From: Zygnema cylindricum
Lineage: Eukaryota; Streptophyta; Zygnematophyceae; Zygnematales; Zygnemataceae
Reading direction: 5' to 3'
Assembly (NCBI GenBank): GCA_037447655.1
Contig: JBBHKE010002173.1
Span: forward strand, 1-64,000
DNA: 64,000 bases
Position numbers and translations under genes: made by a program. The notes below the pieces were generated by a model. That model was given only the letters and a program-made list of their open reading frames with translations, searched no databases and had not been told where the DNA came from. The number at the start of each line of letters is the position of its first letter. Position 1 is the stretch's first letter. Of the stretch, positions 13,502-24,405 are shown piece after piece.

Positions 13502-14057
13502 TACACCGTCAATCGCTATTAGAGTATATAACGCCAATTCGGTGCCCTTTAAAAAAAAAAAAAAACCCGAAATACAATCCATAATTCTATTTTTTCCATT
13601 ATTCTAATTAGGGTTTTTTTTCAATTAGCGTTAATAATGGAAGTACACTGCGATAGAAATAGTGTGGCGTACGGACAGGATATTTTCGTACGAAATGGTA
13701 CTTTTTGAATTACAAAGGCATAAAAAGACACTTAACATTATTGCGCACACATGTGAATGTGCACTGGAAGAAAGAGATGCAAACTCGTCGACAAAAATAA
13801 CGTTCTCATATGTTCGTACGTCGACCTTGTGAACAGCGCGACGGCGTACGAATTGTCAAATTTTGTACGAGTACACATGTTACTGTAGACATCGAAAGGG
13901 CGGGTATTTATTATTCAGGACAACCCAAATTACAGCTAGGGATTAATTAGTATATATATTTTTTTTCAAAAAAGAAAAATTCCCGATTAGTGTTAATAAC
14001 ACTAATTTTTTTTTTTACGCTATTTATTCCTTTACTCTAATAGCGATTGACGGTGTA
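13502..14057 (+). mobile_element. Stowaway-like MITE, family SW-4
   Basis: 556 bp with ends TACACCGTCAATCGCTATTAG and TAGCGATTGACGGTGTA, flanked by TA. Near-complete copy. Confidence 0.88.
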
Positions 14058-14154
14058 CTGTTACGTTAGGCCACTGATTTCATTTATGGTCCGTACTGTC
14101 GGTTCTTCGTACTTTATGATCCGACTTTGGACTGAAAAGTGCCGAAAGCCCGAA

Positions 14155-14536
14155 ACCATAGTTGTTCAAATCGCGCGATTTTTTCCTTTTTTGCGATTGA
14201 AACGTATAATTCGTGACTTTTGAAAAAATCGAAAAAAAACGTGTACTGTAAACTGAAACTGAAATTTAACGGCAACCTGTAAACTAATTACTGTAACTGT
14301 ACATTTTTTTTACGGATATGTACGGAATATAACGGGAAATATGCGTCGCACTTATTGGTACTTTCTGTTCAGTGAACTGAACAGAAATACCACGGAAGTT
14401 GTACGTTATATAATCGAAAATGTACGGACATTTTCGAAAAGAGACGTTGAACGTCACATTATTTCGCGCGTTCAGTTTGAAATTTGTACGGGCGTCTTCT
14501 TCAATTTTTTTTGAAAGAAGACGCCATGGAACAGAG
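14155..14536 (+). repeat. Dispersed hairpin-rich repeat, copy 1
   Basis: About 380 bp sharing roughly 90% by eye with 24,025-24,405 in the same orientation. It contains a chain of inverted repeats: TTCTGTTCAGT with its inverse at 14,363-14,386, ATGTACGGACAT near 14,420, GACGTTGAACGTC near 14,443, and a long hairpin at 14,490-14,525 with GGCGTCTTCTTCAA arms. No coding frame is conserved. Confidence 0.8.
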
Positions 14537-15179
14537 ACGAAATTGCATAAAATTTTGTCTTCGTGGCCTTCGAACCCGAGTACGTCATGCACGGATGCAG
14601 ACCCTAAGGTGAACGACAGGACTACCATTTGGTAAAGAAATTCCGGTATCAACAGAAATTGTGAAAAAATATCAAAAAGTTTATTATTTTACCATTCATT
14701 TAACGCGAAAAACTTGCAAACTGCGTTATATGTAATAGTTTTTTGTTTTTTTATGTACGGAATAGTACGGAAGGAAATTCATTAACGATTTTTTGCGATT
14801 TGATCAAAAGGTTCAATGCGTTTGTTACGTATAATTCGTCACGTACGGTACGTTCGCACTAATCGCCGTGAACAACTATGCCCGAAACCCTAATATACAA
14901 TATGGAATACTTGCGGCGTTCGCACTAGAAACTGTAAAAGATATGACAGAAAAAATGTACGGATTTTTGTTTGGATGTCAAGAGCTTTCTGACGTAAACA
15001 TGACATCTCAGAAGCGTCAACGAAGCTACGGTATTCAGTTCTACGTCACTACAGTACATAGTTTGTACTGGACCTCCCTGAAATACCGTACTGCCAGCTA
15101 AGCGGTCTGTCGAATGCTACGTATCTTCATTGTACGAAATGTAAAGTACAGTGCTGTAGCTTCAGCCATCATTCGCAAC
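14537..15179. other. Intergenic DNA, no gene seen
   Basis: Unique-looking sequence with frequent GTACGG words. No domain or RNA gene was recognised. Confidence 0.45.
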
Positions 15180-15684
15180 TACACCGCCAATCGTAATTAG
15201 AGTAAATTACTCTAATTCGGTCGCTCGAAATTTTGACTATATCACATCAAATAGAGTAATCGATTCTAATTTTTTCATTATTCTAATTTAGGTAAGGTTT
15301 AATTAGCGTTTTTAATTCTAATATATGTTAATTTTAAATAGTGTGGAGTACGGACGACCTCCGACCGTGCAAAGCTGTACTTTTATAAGTAAAAAAGTAC
15401 AAATAATGATTTAATACAGGCCATCATCATGTAACTGCGTTTTAACAAAACGCGTAGTGCGAACGTCATAGTGACGATAAACTGTACGTTTTGTCAGATT
15501 CTGTACGAATACCTTATTTATAGTAGAGGATATTAACTTGCCAAATTAGAGTACACCGCATAAATTAGAGTAAATTCCTTTTTGAAACAGCTCTATGACA
15601 TAAATTAGAGTAAATTACTCTAATTATTTTTTTCTCTTTTTTTACTCTAATTTTTTTATTACTCTAATTACGATGCGCGGTGTA
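15180..15684 (+). mobile_element. Stowaway-like MITE, family SW-6, first of a head-to-tail pair
   Basis: 505 bp with ends TACACCGCCAATCGTAATTAG and ATTACGATGCGCGGTGTA. The next copy starts three bases later in the same orientation. Confidence 0.88.
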
Positions 15685-15687
15685 CTG

Positions 15688-16192
15688 TACACCGCGAATC
15701 GTAATTAGAGTAAATTACTCTAATTCGGTCGCTCGAAATTTCGACTCTATCACATCAAATAGAATAAATGATTCTAATTTTTTCATTATTCTATTTAAGG
15801 TAAAGTTTAATTAGCGTTTCTAATTCTAATATATGTTCGTTTTAAATAGTGTGGAGTACGGATGACATCCGTCCGTGCAAAATTGTACTTTTATAAATAA
15901 AAAAGTACAAATAATGATTTAATACAGGCCATTATCATGTAACTGCGTTTTAACAATCCGCGCAGTGCAAACGTCATAGTGACGATAAACTGTACGTTTT
16001 GTCAGATTCTGTACGAATACCTTATTTACAGTAGAGGATATTAACTTGCCAAATTAGAGTACACCGCATAAATTAGAGTAAATTCCTTTCTGAAACAGTT
16101 CTATCACATAAATTAGAGTAAATTACTCTAATTATTTTTTTCTCTTTTTTTACACTAATTTTTTCATTACTCTAATTACGATGCGCGGTGTA
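15688..16192 (+). mobile_element. Stowaway-like MITE, family SW-6, second of a head-to-tail pair
   Basis: 505 bp, the same length as its neighbour and highly similar to it, including the unusual GATGCGCGGTGTA right end. This suggests tandem duplication of one element rather than two insertions. Confidence 0.88.
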
Positions 16193-17088
16193 GTTTCCCA
16201 TTCGAAGATCTGCATTCTTGTCATGACTTCCAGTGATGGAATTACAGCTGTAGCTTTTTGACGTTTTTCCGCTGCTATGCTCCAAAACGTCTCATACCGA
16301 CCGTTCAAACCGTATCTTGTCTCTTTATTTTGAAATGATAATGTACGGATTAGAGGATTCGTCATTGACAATTTGTCTTGTCCTGCCATCATTGACCATT
16401 GACTCGGAGATATCAAATTCATCCAAAAAAGGTCAAAATTATCTGCCAAAAACCTGCAAAGGTCCTTCATTTAAAATCCAAAATTTGCTAAAGGACAAAA
16501 AGACTAATCAAAGTCCGAAACGAGGACAACTACAGAACCTTTTCATGAAAATTCCAGCTGTACACCAGGGAATCTGAAATAAAATACGACAAGCAGTGTA
16601 CGGCTCTCCGGCATCGACATATTTTTTGTCTTGCAAGTAGGACTCTTGAACGCTTTCTAAAAAAGACAAAAACTACATGTGCCATAAATTTTTATTTTGT
16701 CTCTATTGAAACTAACGAATCCCAGCACTTGCGCCAGAATCTTTGTAATATTTTGTCCGTTATCTGTTCAATCGAAATGTAATTTGTCCGATCGAGTCAA
16801 AATATTGCGCAGTATCCATTCTATAATATTTTGTGCCACACAGTAGAATGGATCACGTACGGAATTGCGTCACTCCCGACAAAATCCGGAAATGGACCGG
16901 GGGAAAGGACTAGGAAATATTGCGATTATGACAAAAAGCTGTTCTGTCGTATGGAATGATGAAGCTTCTGATTTAGACTATGACGTGGCTTCATTTAAAC
17001 CCTTCAGTTTATCGCTAAGCGAAAAACAAGTATTTGTAACTCGTATTACTCTAGGTTCGTACGGCAGGGGCGGCGATAATGTGTCAGA
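16193..17088. other. Intergenic DNA, no gene seen
   Basis: AT-rich, with many GACAAAA/TTTTGTC words on both strands. No recognised protein frame. Confidence 0.45.
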
Positions 17089-17158
17089 ACACCGTGAATC
17101 GCTATTAGTGTTAAGTGGCGAAAAAATATTAACACTAATATAGCGGATACACGGTGTA
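17089..17158 (+). mobile_element. 70-bp minimal SW-3 MITE (ends only)
   Basis: ACACCGTGAATCGCTATTAG joined through about 30 bp to ACACTAATATAGCGGATACACGGTGTA-type right end (17,132-17,158). It retains the SW-3 subterminal word AAGTGGCGAAAAAA but has lost the core. Confidence 0.8.
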
Positions 17159-17554
17159 GCGGCACTATTCACGGTAGAGTCGGCGGGTCAAAAATTGTAA
17201 ATGTAAACCCTAATAATTCGCCGCGTTACAAGTACAGTACAGACCAAAAAAAAAATAGTACAGAAGAAACAAAAAAGTAACAAAAAGTTTTTTTTTCGAC
17301 TGTTTTTTACTCGTCTTCAAAATGTTTTCATTTGCGACTTGATCCAGAGTTTCCTCATACTTTCACGGGCGACTTTAGGTTATTGTTTTTCTTTTTCTTC
17401 GTAATATTGACACGTGTAAAAAATATACGGTTAACTTAATCTCCCGTCTCCCGCTGCTAATTCAAATATCCAATCATTAAGCTTTTGCAGCTTTGTGTTT
17501 TTTTTTTTTTGCCGGTAAGCCCGTTTTCCAAAATTTCATTTTTGACCTAGAAAC
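17159..17554. other. Intergenic DNA, no gene seen
   Basis: AT-rich filler between two MITEs, downstream of the MYB gene. Confidence 0.45.
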
Positions 17555-17764
17555 TACACCGTGAATCGTTATTAGCCTTATGTACGCTATATCGGCACCC
17601 CAAAATGTTGACATTGATACCTTAAATATAATAAATTACACTATTTAAGGACGTGGACCATAATTTGCCACGTCTCCTGGCACTAAATTAGAATGAATGA
17701 CGCTAATTTTTTCTTTACACTCATAATTTCTATTCTCTAATAAGTAATAACGATTCAAGGTGTA
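17555..17764 (+). mobile_element. Stowaway-like MITE, family SW-2, intact
   Basis: 210 bp from TACACCGTGAATCGTTATTAG to AACGATTCAAGGTGTA. An isolated left end of another element (TACACCGCGTATTGATATTAG) begins eight bases later at 17,773. Confidence 0.87.
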
Positions 17765-17772
17765 CAGATCAG

Positions 17773-18384
17773 TACACCGCGTATTGATATTAGAATAAAT
17801 ATTTTATTTTCTTAAAATTATAGTAAGAATTCACACGCATCACGCACTAAAACCAATGGTCGAAAAATAGATAAAACAACGAATAAGGTAAATATACAAC
17901 AACCAAAGAAAAAATACTCAACATTTTTTTGGATGCGTTTGAGTTTTAGATCCTTCCAAACCCAATGGTCAAATATTAAGAACGAGTACTTACCAAAAAG
18001 GAAAGATAATAAATAAATCAATGGTTTTTACAAAAATCCATCAGGAAACTTGTTTTTTTTTCATCTTTTTCCTAGTGTTCCGAAAGTAGACTAAACATTT
18101 TTTTTGCTTTTTTTTTTTTTTCCATTTCCTATGCAAGATTTTTGACCTAATTTTGTGCTCTAATTTTGCTCCGATGTTTATGGGAAATAAATGTCCTTTT
18201 ATTTAAATTACAACAAAACCACACCAATTTTGAACTACATATGTATCACAAAAAGGACAAAATAAACTTAATTTTAGTGTAATTATCACATTTAACCTAA
18301 TTATTTTTCCCAGGAATGATGCCATACTAAAAAAGTAAAAAATACTACCGACGTTCGATCAAAATAAACAGTACGCACTAAAAT
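17773..18384. other. 3' flank of the MYB gene with a solo MITE end
   Basis: Begins with an orphan MITE left end; the rest is AT-rich. On the minus strand it should hold the MYB 3' UTR. A possible AATAAA lies near 18,200, about 180 bases past the stop, but the poly-A site cannot be fixed from sequence alone. Confidence 0.4.
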
Positions 18385-21258
18385 CTAATTATTAGTCTTA
18401 TGTGGATCGTACGGTTGGCAAACGCGATTGTACGGACCACCCGAATTATAAATGCCACTTTCATTAAAAGGGTTAGACTGCTGTACGGAAAACGGCGTTG
18501 GTTGCGGGTCCAAAAGTTTTACTTTTACACAATCTTTTGCCAAAAAAGACAGTAAACGTGACGTCACGGGTGACAGATTCGTCGCCGAACCACAAGCGTT
18601 TAATTGTGGTACCTTTAAACGTTCGAGTTCCAAAAATTCTTTGTAATCGAATTGTACGTTTCCGGAAAACGGGGGAGCGGAAACTTGTGAGTGGAGGGTC
18701 GTAAAATTATTTTCGTCCATTGGAGATTTTTGACTCTTATCCACACTAATTTGTGTGTCGGAGAAAGAAACATCTTTTTCTCGTGGAACAAATAAATGTT
18801 GTGGAGCTTGAAAGTTTCTTCGGATACAATGATTTATAACATTTTGTCGATCGGAAAGACGAATGTTTTGCGAATTCGGGTCGACAAAATTCGAAATATT
18901 TGGAACGTTCGAATTTTGACTTGTCGAATAAGTCGACGAGGGATAATTCGGCGAATTAGATTCGCAGGTCGGCATCCGAAAAATTTCGGTCAGAGCTTCG
19001 CAGACCGTTTCCATGTCCGTAGAAGATAACGGATCGTTTCCGTTACAACGATTTTTTCCGTTAGATCCGTTAACATTAGAAACCAGATTTTCAAGAAAAG
19101 CCAAATTAATAGAATCTGTGTTTTGTTGTATATCCTTTTTTGGACACTCTAGAAGGTCATCAAATCCTTTTAATAATTCGCCTCCCTCCAAATAATCTCC
19201 TAGAATATCTTCTTCCGTTACGGGTAACGGAATCCATGGGTTTCCTTGTTGCCTCACAGTTCCAGTTTCAGTTTCAACAAATTTGGGTCCTGAGAAGTGA
19301 GAAGGGAGATTCTCGGAAAGAAAGTCTTTTTCTTTTTCTAAAATATCTAAAATATTATTTGTGTCATTCAAACTCCATCCCATATTTGTGTTAAAGGTAT
19401 CGGTTTCTCTGTTGAAAGTAACGGTTTCTCTGTTGAAATTCGCAGATTTTCCATTAAAAGTATAAGCTTCTCCGTTAAAATTACTGGAGTTTCCGTAAAA
19501 TGTCGCAGTTCCTCCGTTAAAATTAGTCGATTTTCCGTTAAAAGTAGCCGCTTCTCTGTTAAAATTATCGGATTTTCCGTTAAGCGTAGCGGTTACTCCG
19601 TTGCAATTAGCAGTTTCCGTTCCCAAATCGAGATTCAAAAATGTCGGTGAAGGTATTGTCGAAATATTTTGAAGAGAAGATGTGAGAAGAGGAGAAAAAT
19701 ATTTTGTCGTATTTAAATCACTCGAAGATTTCGAACAAATGTCGTTATCGCTTCTTAAAGGAGAGTTTTGTTCAATCTTGACATTTTGTCTTTTTGGGCT
19801 CCTGGAAAACCTTTCGGTTTCAGGAAGAGATTCTCCCATTCGCTTTTGGGGAGAGAGGGACAGCTGTCCGAATGGGGAGAGAGGTGGGGTTGTAACCGGC
19901 TCGATAGTCTGCAAAACAATTTTAGGAAAAAAAAAATGTTAAACATTTTTATTTTTTTCCCCGATTTGCCATATTCTGAAACTGATTTAGCAACATCGTA
20001 CATTGATAGTTGACAAGTAATCAATGATCATCATAAATACTCATACACGATAGATTAAATATTTAGCATTTGACATTCAACAGTTGACACTTAAAATTGA
20101 CATTTGGCATTTGGCAGTTGACATTTGACATTGGAAATTTGACATTGGACATTCGATTTTTGACATTTGACATTTGACATTCAACATTCGACATTCGAAA
20201 TTCGGCATTTGAAATTTGCAAGTTGAGATTCGATATTTAAAATTGGCATTTGACATCTAAAATTGAACATTGACCCGTCAACATTCACCGTTAGACACTC
20301 ATCATTTGACATTCATGGTTCGAATTTTACGTGCAACATTCAACATATTTGTATTTAAATATCATCATAATAAACTTAAGCCTTAAAAAAAATACCGAAG
20401 TTTCTCACCTGAACAGAATTGAGGCTGGTGAAAACGCTCGATGAAATTTGAGCACCAAAATCGGTACAAACTATATCTTTTGTGCAGTTTGTGAAATCAG
20501 GAACACTTTTGCTCTTATTTTCCAAAATATTTTCTGAATAATGTGTTGGTTCTGAATTTGGTTCCTCATATATAACCACTTTTTCTTTCTCGAAATTTTC
20601 GGTCGACGGGTAAACCGAAACGAGTCTATCCTGCAAGAAAAAAGGAAAGAAAAAAAGAGGAACGGTAAATTTTACATATTTTTGGGTTGTAAATTTCAAA
20701 AGAATCCACGAAATCGGTCTAGCCTTGAAGAAATAAAGAGCAAATACAATTTACTACTTACATTAACAAAAAATGTTAGGATTTTCATATGCCACTTGTT
20801 TAAATAAACAAAAAAAACAAGAAATAATCTGTAATTACATTTAAATGTTAAAATAAATTACCCTCTAAAATTTACTAATCCAGAAACCAACAAATCATTA
20901 TTCATACATAATCCTTACATTAGAGAGTGAAATTATGAAGATAATTTCAAAATAAACTTTTATCATCCACAATTTTCTTTAATCCCTTTCCCTTTCCCTC
21001 TCCCTTTCCCTCTCTCCCCTCCTCTCCCTCCTTATTTCAACTCTCTTTTCCCTCTCTCCCTCTTTTCGCCCTCATTTTCCTTCCTCTCTGTGGAGTGCTC
21101 TCCCTCTCTCTTTCCGCCAAAGCTAGAGTTTGACATGTCCCACACTTGCGAAAACTGAGGCTGCCAGGGTTCGAACCCGCGACCTCCAGTTAAAGCTATC
21201 AATGGGCTAACCACTACCACCAGTCCTCATGGGCGTCTCGCCGGTTCTTAATATATAC

Positions 21259-21290
<32 letters not shown>

Positions 21291-22738
21291 GATTTACTAT
21301 TCCGAGTATAAACCGACCACATCCCGGAATTGAATGGCAATTCTTGCTCAATTCAAAACCTCTCCTCTCCTCTCTCCCTCTCTTTCCCTTCACCTCTCTC
21401 TTTTCCCTCTTTCTCCCTGTTTCTCTCTGTCTCTCCCTCTCATTTCCACTCTCTCCCTTTCTCGCCCTCTCCGTTTCTCCCTCTCTCTCTCCCTCTATCT
21501 CCCTCTCCCTCGCTCTCTTTCTCTAATTAATAACAGTTCTTACCTTTGGGTCGTCCAAATATTTTTCAAGAAGGTCTAAATATCTTCCTTTTAAAGCGCA
21601 ATGCCATCGATTCTGCGACCAAAATTTTCGAGAAAAAAATAAATAAAGAGAAAAAACAAGAAAAAAAAACATTTTTAAACCGTCTTGTATTCGTCATTTT
21701 CCTTTCCTTGGTTGTTTTTTTCCTACATGACAACTGGCATTTAAAAGCTTAAGAAAATAATAATATTGAAACTTTCACAAAAAATAGAATGGATAGTAGA
21801 CAACATTAACACTCAATGAGACAATATCCAAAAAAGAGACTCACCTTAATCGCATTATCCGTACGGCCAGGAAGACTTTTCACAATTTGAGACCATTTGT
21901 TCCCCATTTTCGCATAAGACAAAATGATTATTTTGTCTTCTTCTTCAGTAAAAGGCGTCTTCATCACCTGAAATGTCCCTCCCTCCCTCGACCCCCAAAT
22001 CAGAAATAGTTCTTAAAAATATCCAAATTTTATGTCTCAAAAATGGTTCCTATGACAAAACAGACAACCAAGAATCAAGGAAATGAAAAACTTAATCAGA
22101 AAAATACGTTCAAAAAACACTTCCGGAAATTCCGGAATTTCCGGAAATCTTGGGATATTTGCTGTGGAAGATTGTCCATTATGGATTCCACACGTGTGTA
22201 TCGCGCTTCAAGATGGTTGGTCCGAGGAAACGACCAACGCGCCACGAATTCATTTCCGTACAAATGAAATCCGGTATAGGCGGTTGCACACTCTATTGGT
22301 TGGATAGCTCAGCTGGTCAGCTAATGTACGGCTAATGTACGAATAATGTACGGATAATGTCAGGTCCTTGGTTCGATACCCCTAATTCTGGGAGTTTTAC
22401 AAAATTTGGAAATAATGTAAAATTTAAGATTTTTGAGAGTTTAAGGAATTTTGAGAATTTTGGGAATTTTGGGAATTTTGGTAAATTTGGGAATTTTGGG
22501 AATTTTGGGAATTGACGGCCACCTGGGGACTGAGATGATTGAGCCATCTCAGCCGGCAACTTTTCGCCGGTCGGCCGTTAAGTCCTTGGGCTACCACCGC
22601 CCAATTTTGTGGTCCACAGAGCGCCACCTGGCGTTGGAGGGCGGCATCTTCCTCAGGCTGCCACGTGCCCCTCACAATATTCAGATTTTTGTCGTCATCC
22701 CACTTTGGTTCCCTACGAGGCATGTGGAGATGATTCAT
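18385..22738 (-). CDS. R2R3-MYB transcription factor, five exons, about 717 residues
   Basis: Nuclear DNA-binding regulator. Exons are 22,738-22,523, 21,967-21,845, 21,612-21,544, 20,630-20,409 and 19,908-18,385; every junction is GT-AG and phase 0. R2 (residues 23-70) starts [12 protein letters not shown], carries the three tryptophans and has [17 protein letters not shown] at its end. R3 (about 73-124) has [32 protein letters not shown] and [12 protein letters not shown], with phenylalanine in place of the first tryptophan, as usual. GRPAKS replaces the common GRS/TGKS. The remaining roughly 580 residues are Asn/Ser/Pro-rich with [15 protein letters not shown] at the start of exon 5 and a heptad array at about 310-381. 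The start could instead be the Met at 22,723. MYB identity is certain; the subgroup is not assigned. Confidence 0.92.
19390..19612 (-). repeat. In-frame 21-bp heptad array in MYB exon 5
   Basis: About ten seven-residue units of the type FNGKSTN / FNREAAT / FNRETVT. The DNA period is 21 bp, so length changes stay in frame. Phenylalanine recurs at position 1 and Asn at position 2. Confidence 0.88.
20070..20345. repeat. Degenerate GACATTTGACATTC repeat in MYB intron 4
   Basis: More than twenty imperfect words of 7 bp (GACATTT, GACATTC, AACATTC) in near-tandem order. Confidence 0.85.
20995..21120. repeat. CT-rich microsatellite in MYB intron 3
   Basis: CCCTTTCCCTCTCC-type array (GA-rich on the sense strand), next to a tRNA-like segment. 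Confidence 0.85.
21130..21235 (-). mobile_element. tRNA-derived SINE-like segment in MYB intron 3
   Basis: On the minus strand an A-box-like GTAGTGGTTAGCCC (around 21,222-21,202) is followed by a strong B box GGGTTCGAACCC (21,178-21,167) with about 30 bp between. No tRNA cloverleaf can be closed, so this is a Pol III promoter head, probably a SINE remnant, not a tRNA gene. A TA microsatellite lies upstream at 21,253-21,290. Confidence 0.6.
21360..21525. repeat. CT microsatellite in MYB intron 3
   Basis: CTCTCC/CTCCCT array ending just before exon 3 on the plus coordinate. GA-rich on the sense strand. Confidence 0.88.
22300..22385 (+). mobile_element. tRNA-derived SINE-like segment in MYB intron 1
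   Basis: A box TAGCTCAGCTGGTCAGC at 22,305-22,321 and B box GGTTCGATACC at 22,370-22,380. Between them lie four near-copies of a CTAATGTACGG unit, which stretch the normal spacing. It lies on the opposite strand to the MYB gene. Confidence 0.62.
22436..22516. repeat. GGGAATTTT minisatellite beside the MYB exon 1 donor
   Basis: Eight or so units of 9-11 bp ending five bases from the exon 1 donor. Confidence 0.88.
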
Positions 22739-24024
22739 TCTTTCTCCCTTTCTCCCTCTCTCTTTCTCTCCCTCTCTTACCCACTCTCTCTTTCTCTCTC
22801 CTCCTATCCCTCTCTCTCTCGCTTACTCTCTCTCCCTCTCACTCTCTCCTCCTCTCACTCTCTCCCTCTCTCTCCCTCTCTCTCTCCCGCTCTCGCGTCT
22901 CCTTATCGAATATCATCCGTAATCTCATCTCTAAATAAATCTCTCGCTCTCCTGTCCGCTCCTAAATCTCCCGCTGGTGTCTCTCTGATTTCAATAAATC
23001 ACTAATGTCTCGTAATCTCATGCATGTCATCCCTAATAATCTCATATCTCTCTCATCTCATGTTTCTCCCGTCATAATCTCTCCCTCTAATGTAATCTCG
23101 TCTCATCTCATGTTTCCCTTTTCGTCATCGTAAATCAAATCTCCCTCTCTCGTCGTCTCTTTCTAACTCCCTCTCTCTCTCCCTCACTCTCTCTCGCTCT
23201 CTCTCTCTCCCTGTCCCTTTCCTTCCTCCCTCTCTCTCCCTGATCTGAGGGATTTCGCTCTCAGTACTCTCGCTCCTTCGCTTTCCCCTCTCTCTCTCCC
23301 TCTCTCTCCCGCTCTCCCTCCTGCTCTCTCTCCCTCTCTCTCTCCCTCTCTCACTCTCTCCCTGTCTCCCTTTCGGTTCGTCAGGAAGTCTCTTTCCTAG
23401 ATATGAGGATTTTTAAAAAAGTGCCGTACTTCCTTTTACGGGTTTCGCGTAATTTCTCTCTTTTTTAATTGGCGGTCAAAGCGCGCCCGCGGCTCCGGAA
23501 ACGTCGGTCACGCCGGCTTCCGATTGGCTCCCGAGTCTCAGCTTGGGAGCACTTAACACTGTCAGCGTCGGCATTTGTCGTGTAGTGCAGCGGCCTGGCC
23601 GCGACGGTTTTAAGAGAGCGACAGGCAGCAGCCGAAAAGAAAGTAGTTCCGTTGACAGTATTTCGTACATGCGCGTCTGTACGGAATAGTCGATGGGATA
23701 TCCGATCAGTTACACGTAGTTTGATTCGCCGTACATTTTTGCGCCCGTAAGGACCTTCCTTTCATTTTCATCGCACGTGTTTGTTTTACTTTTTTGTCGT
23801 TTTGTACGGACATTTCGAATCGCTAATTGTAGATGTCGCGCGTGCTACTTGGCTGCAGGCTTTTAGCTAACCGTACGGCATGAAAATTGTCTTTTCGTTT
23901 ACTATTTGATGTTGGATGAAAAAAAAACAAAAAACGTACTGTATTTTGTCGTCTAGAGTGGTCCACTACTATTGTTGAGTTTGACTCTTTGTATTTTACA
24001 ATGTTTTCAACTTAATTTACTATT
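22739..24024. promoter_or_regulatory. Upstream region of the MYB gene, CT arrays and a GC-rich block
   Basis: 22,740-22,900 and 23,030-23,380 are CT-rich on this strand (GA-rich in the presumed 5' UTR). 23,470-23,650 is the most GC-rich stretch nearby and may be the core promoter; this is inferred from position and composition only. No other gene was recognised. Confidence 0.4.
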
Positions 24025-24405
24025 ACCATAGTTGTTCAAATCGCGCGATTTTTTCATTTTTTCCGATTGAAACTTATAATTCGTGACTTTTGAGAAAATC
24101 GTAAAAAAGCGTGTACTGTAAACTGAAACTGCAAAATTTACGAAAACCTGTAAACAAATTACTGTAACTGTACATTTTTTTACGGATATGTACGGAATAA
24201 AATGGGAAATATGCGTCGTACTTATTGGTACTTTCTGTTCAGTGAACTGAACAGGAATACCACGGAAGTTGTACGTTATATAATCGTAAATGTACGGACA
24301 TTTTCGAAAAGAGACGTTGAACGTCACAATAATTTCGCGCGTTCAGTTTGAAATTTGTACGGGCGTCTTCTTCAATTTTTTTTGAAGGAAGACGCCATGG
24401 AACAT
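24025..24405 (+). repeat. Dispersed hairpin-rich repeat, copy 2
   Basis: Aligned with 14,155-14,536 in the same orientation. The terminal hairpin (arms GGCGTCTTCTTCAA) is retained with one change that leaves a G-T wobble. The ATGTACGGACAT hairpin is shortened by a mismatch. Confidence 0.8.

Noticed and set aside
23476-23670. 64-codon minus-strand frame upstream of MYB
   Set aside because: No domain; it sits in the GC-rich block more likely to be the promoter.
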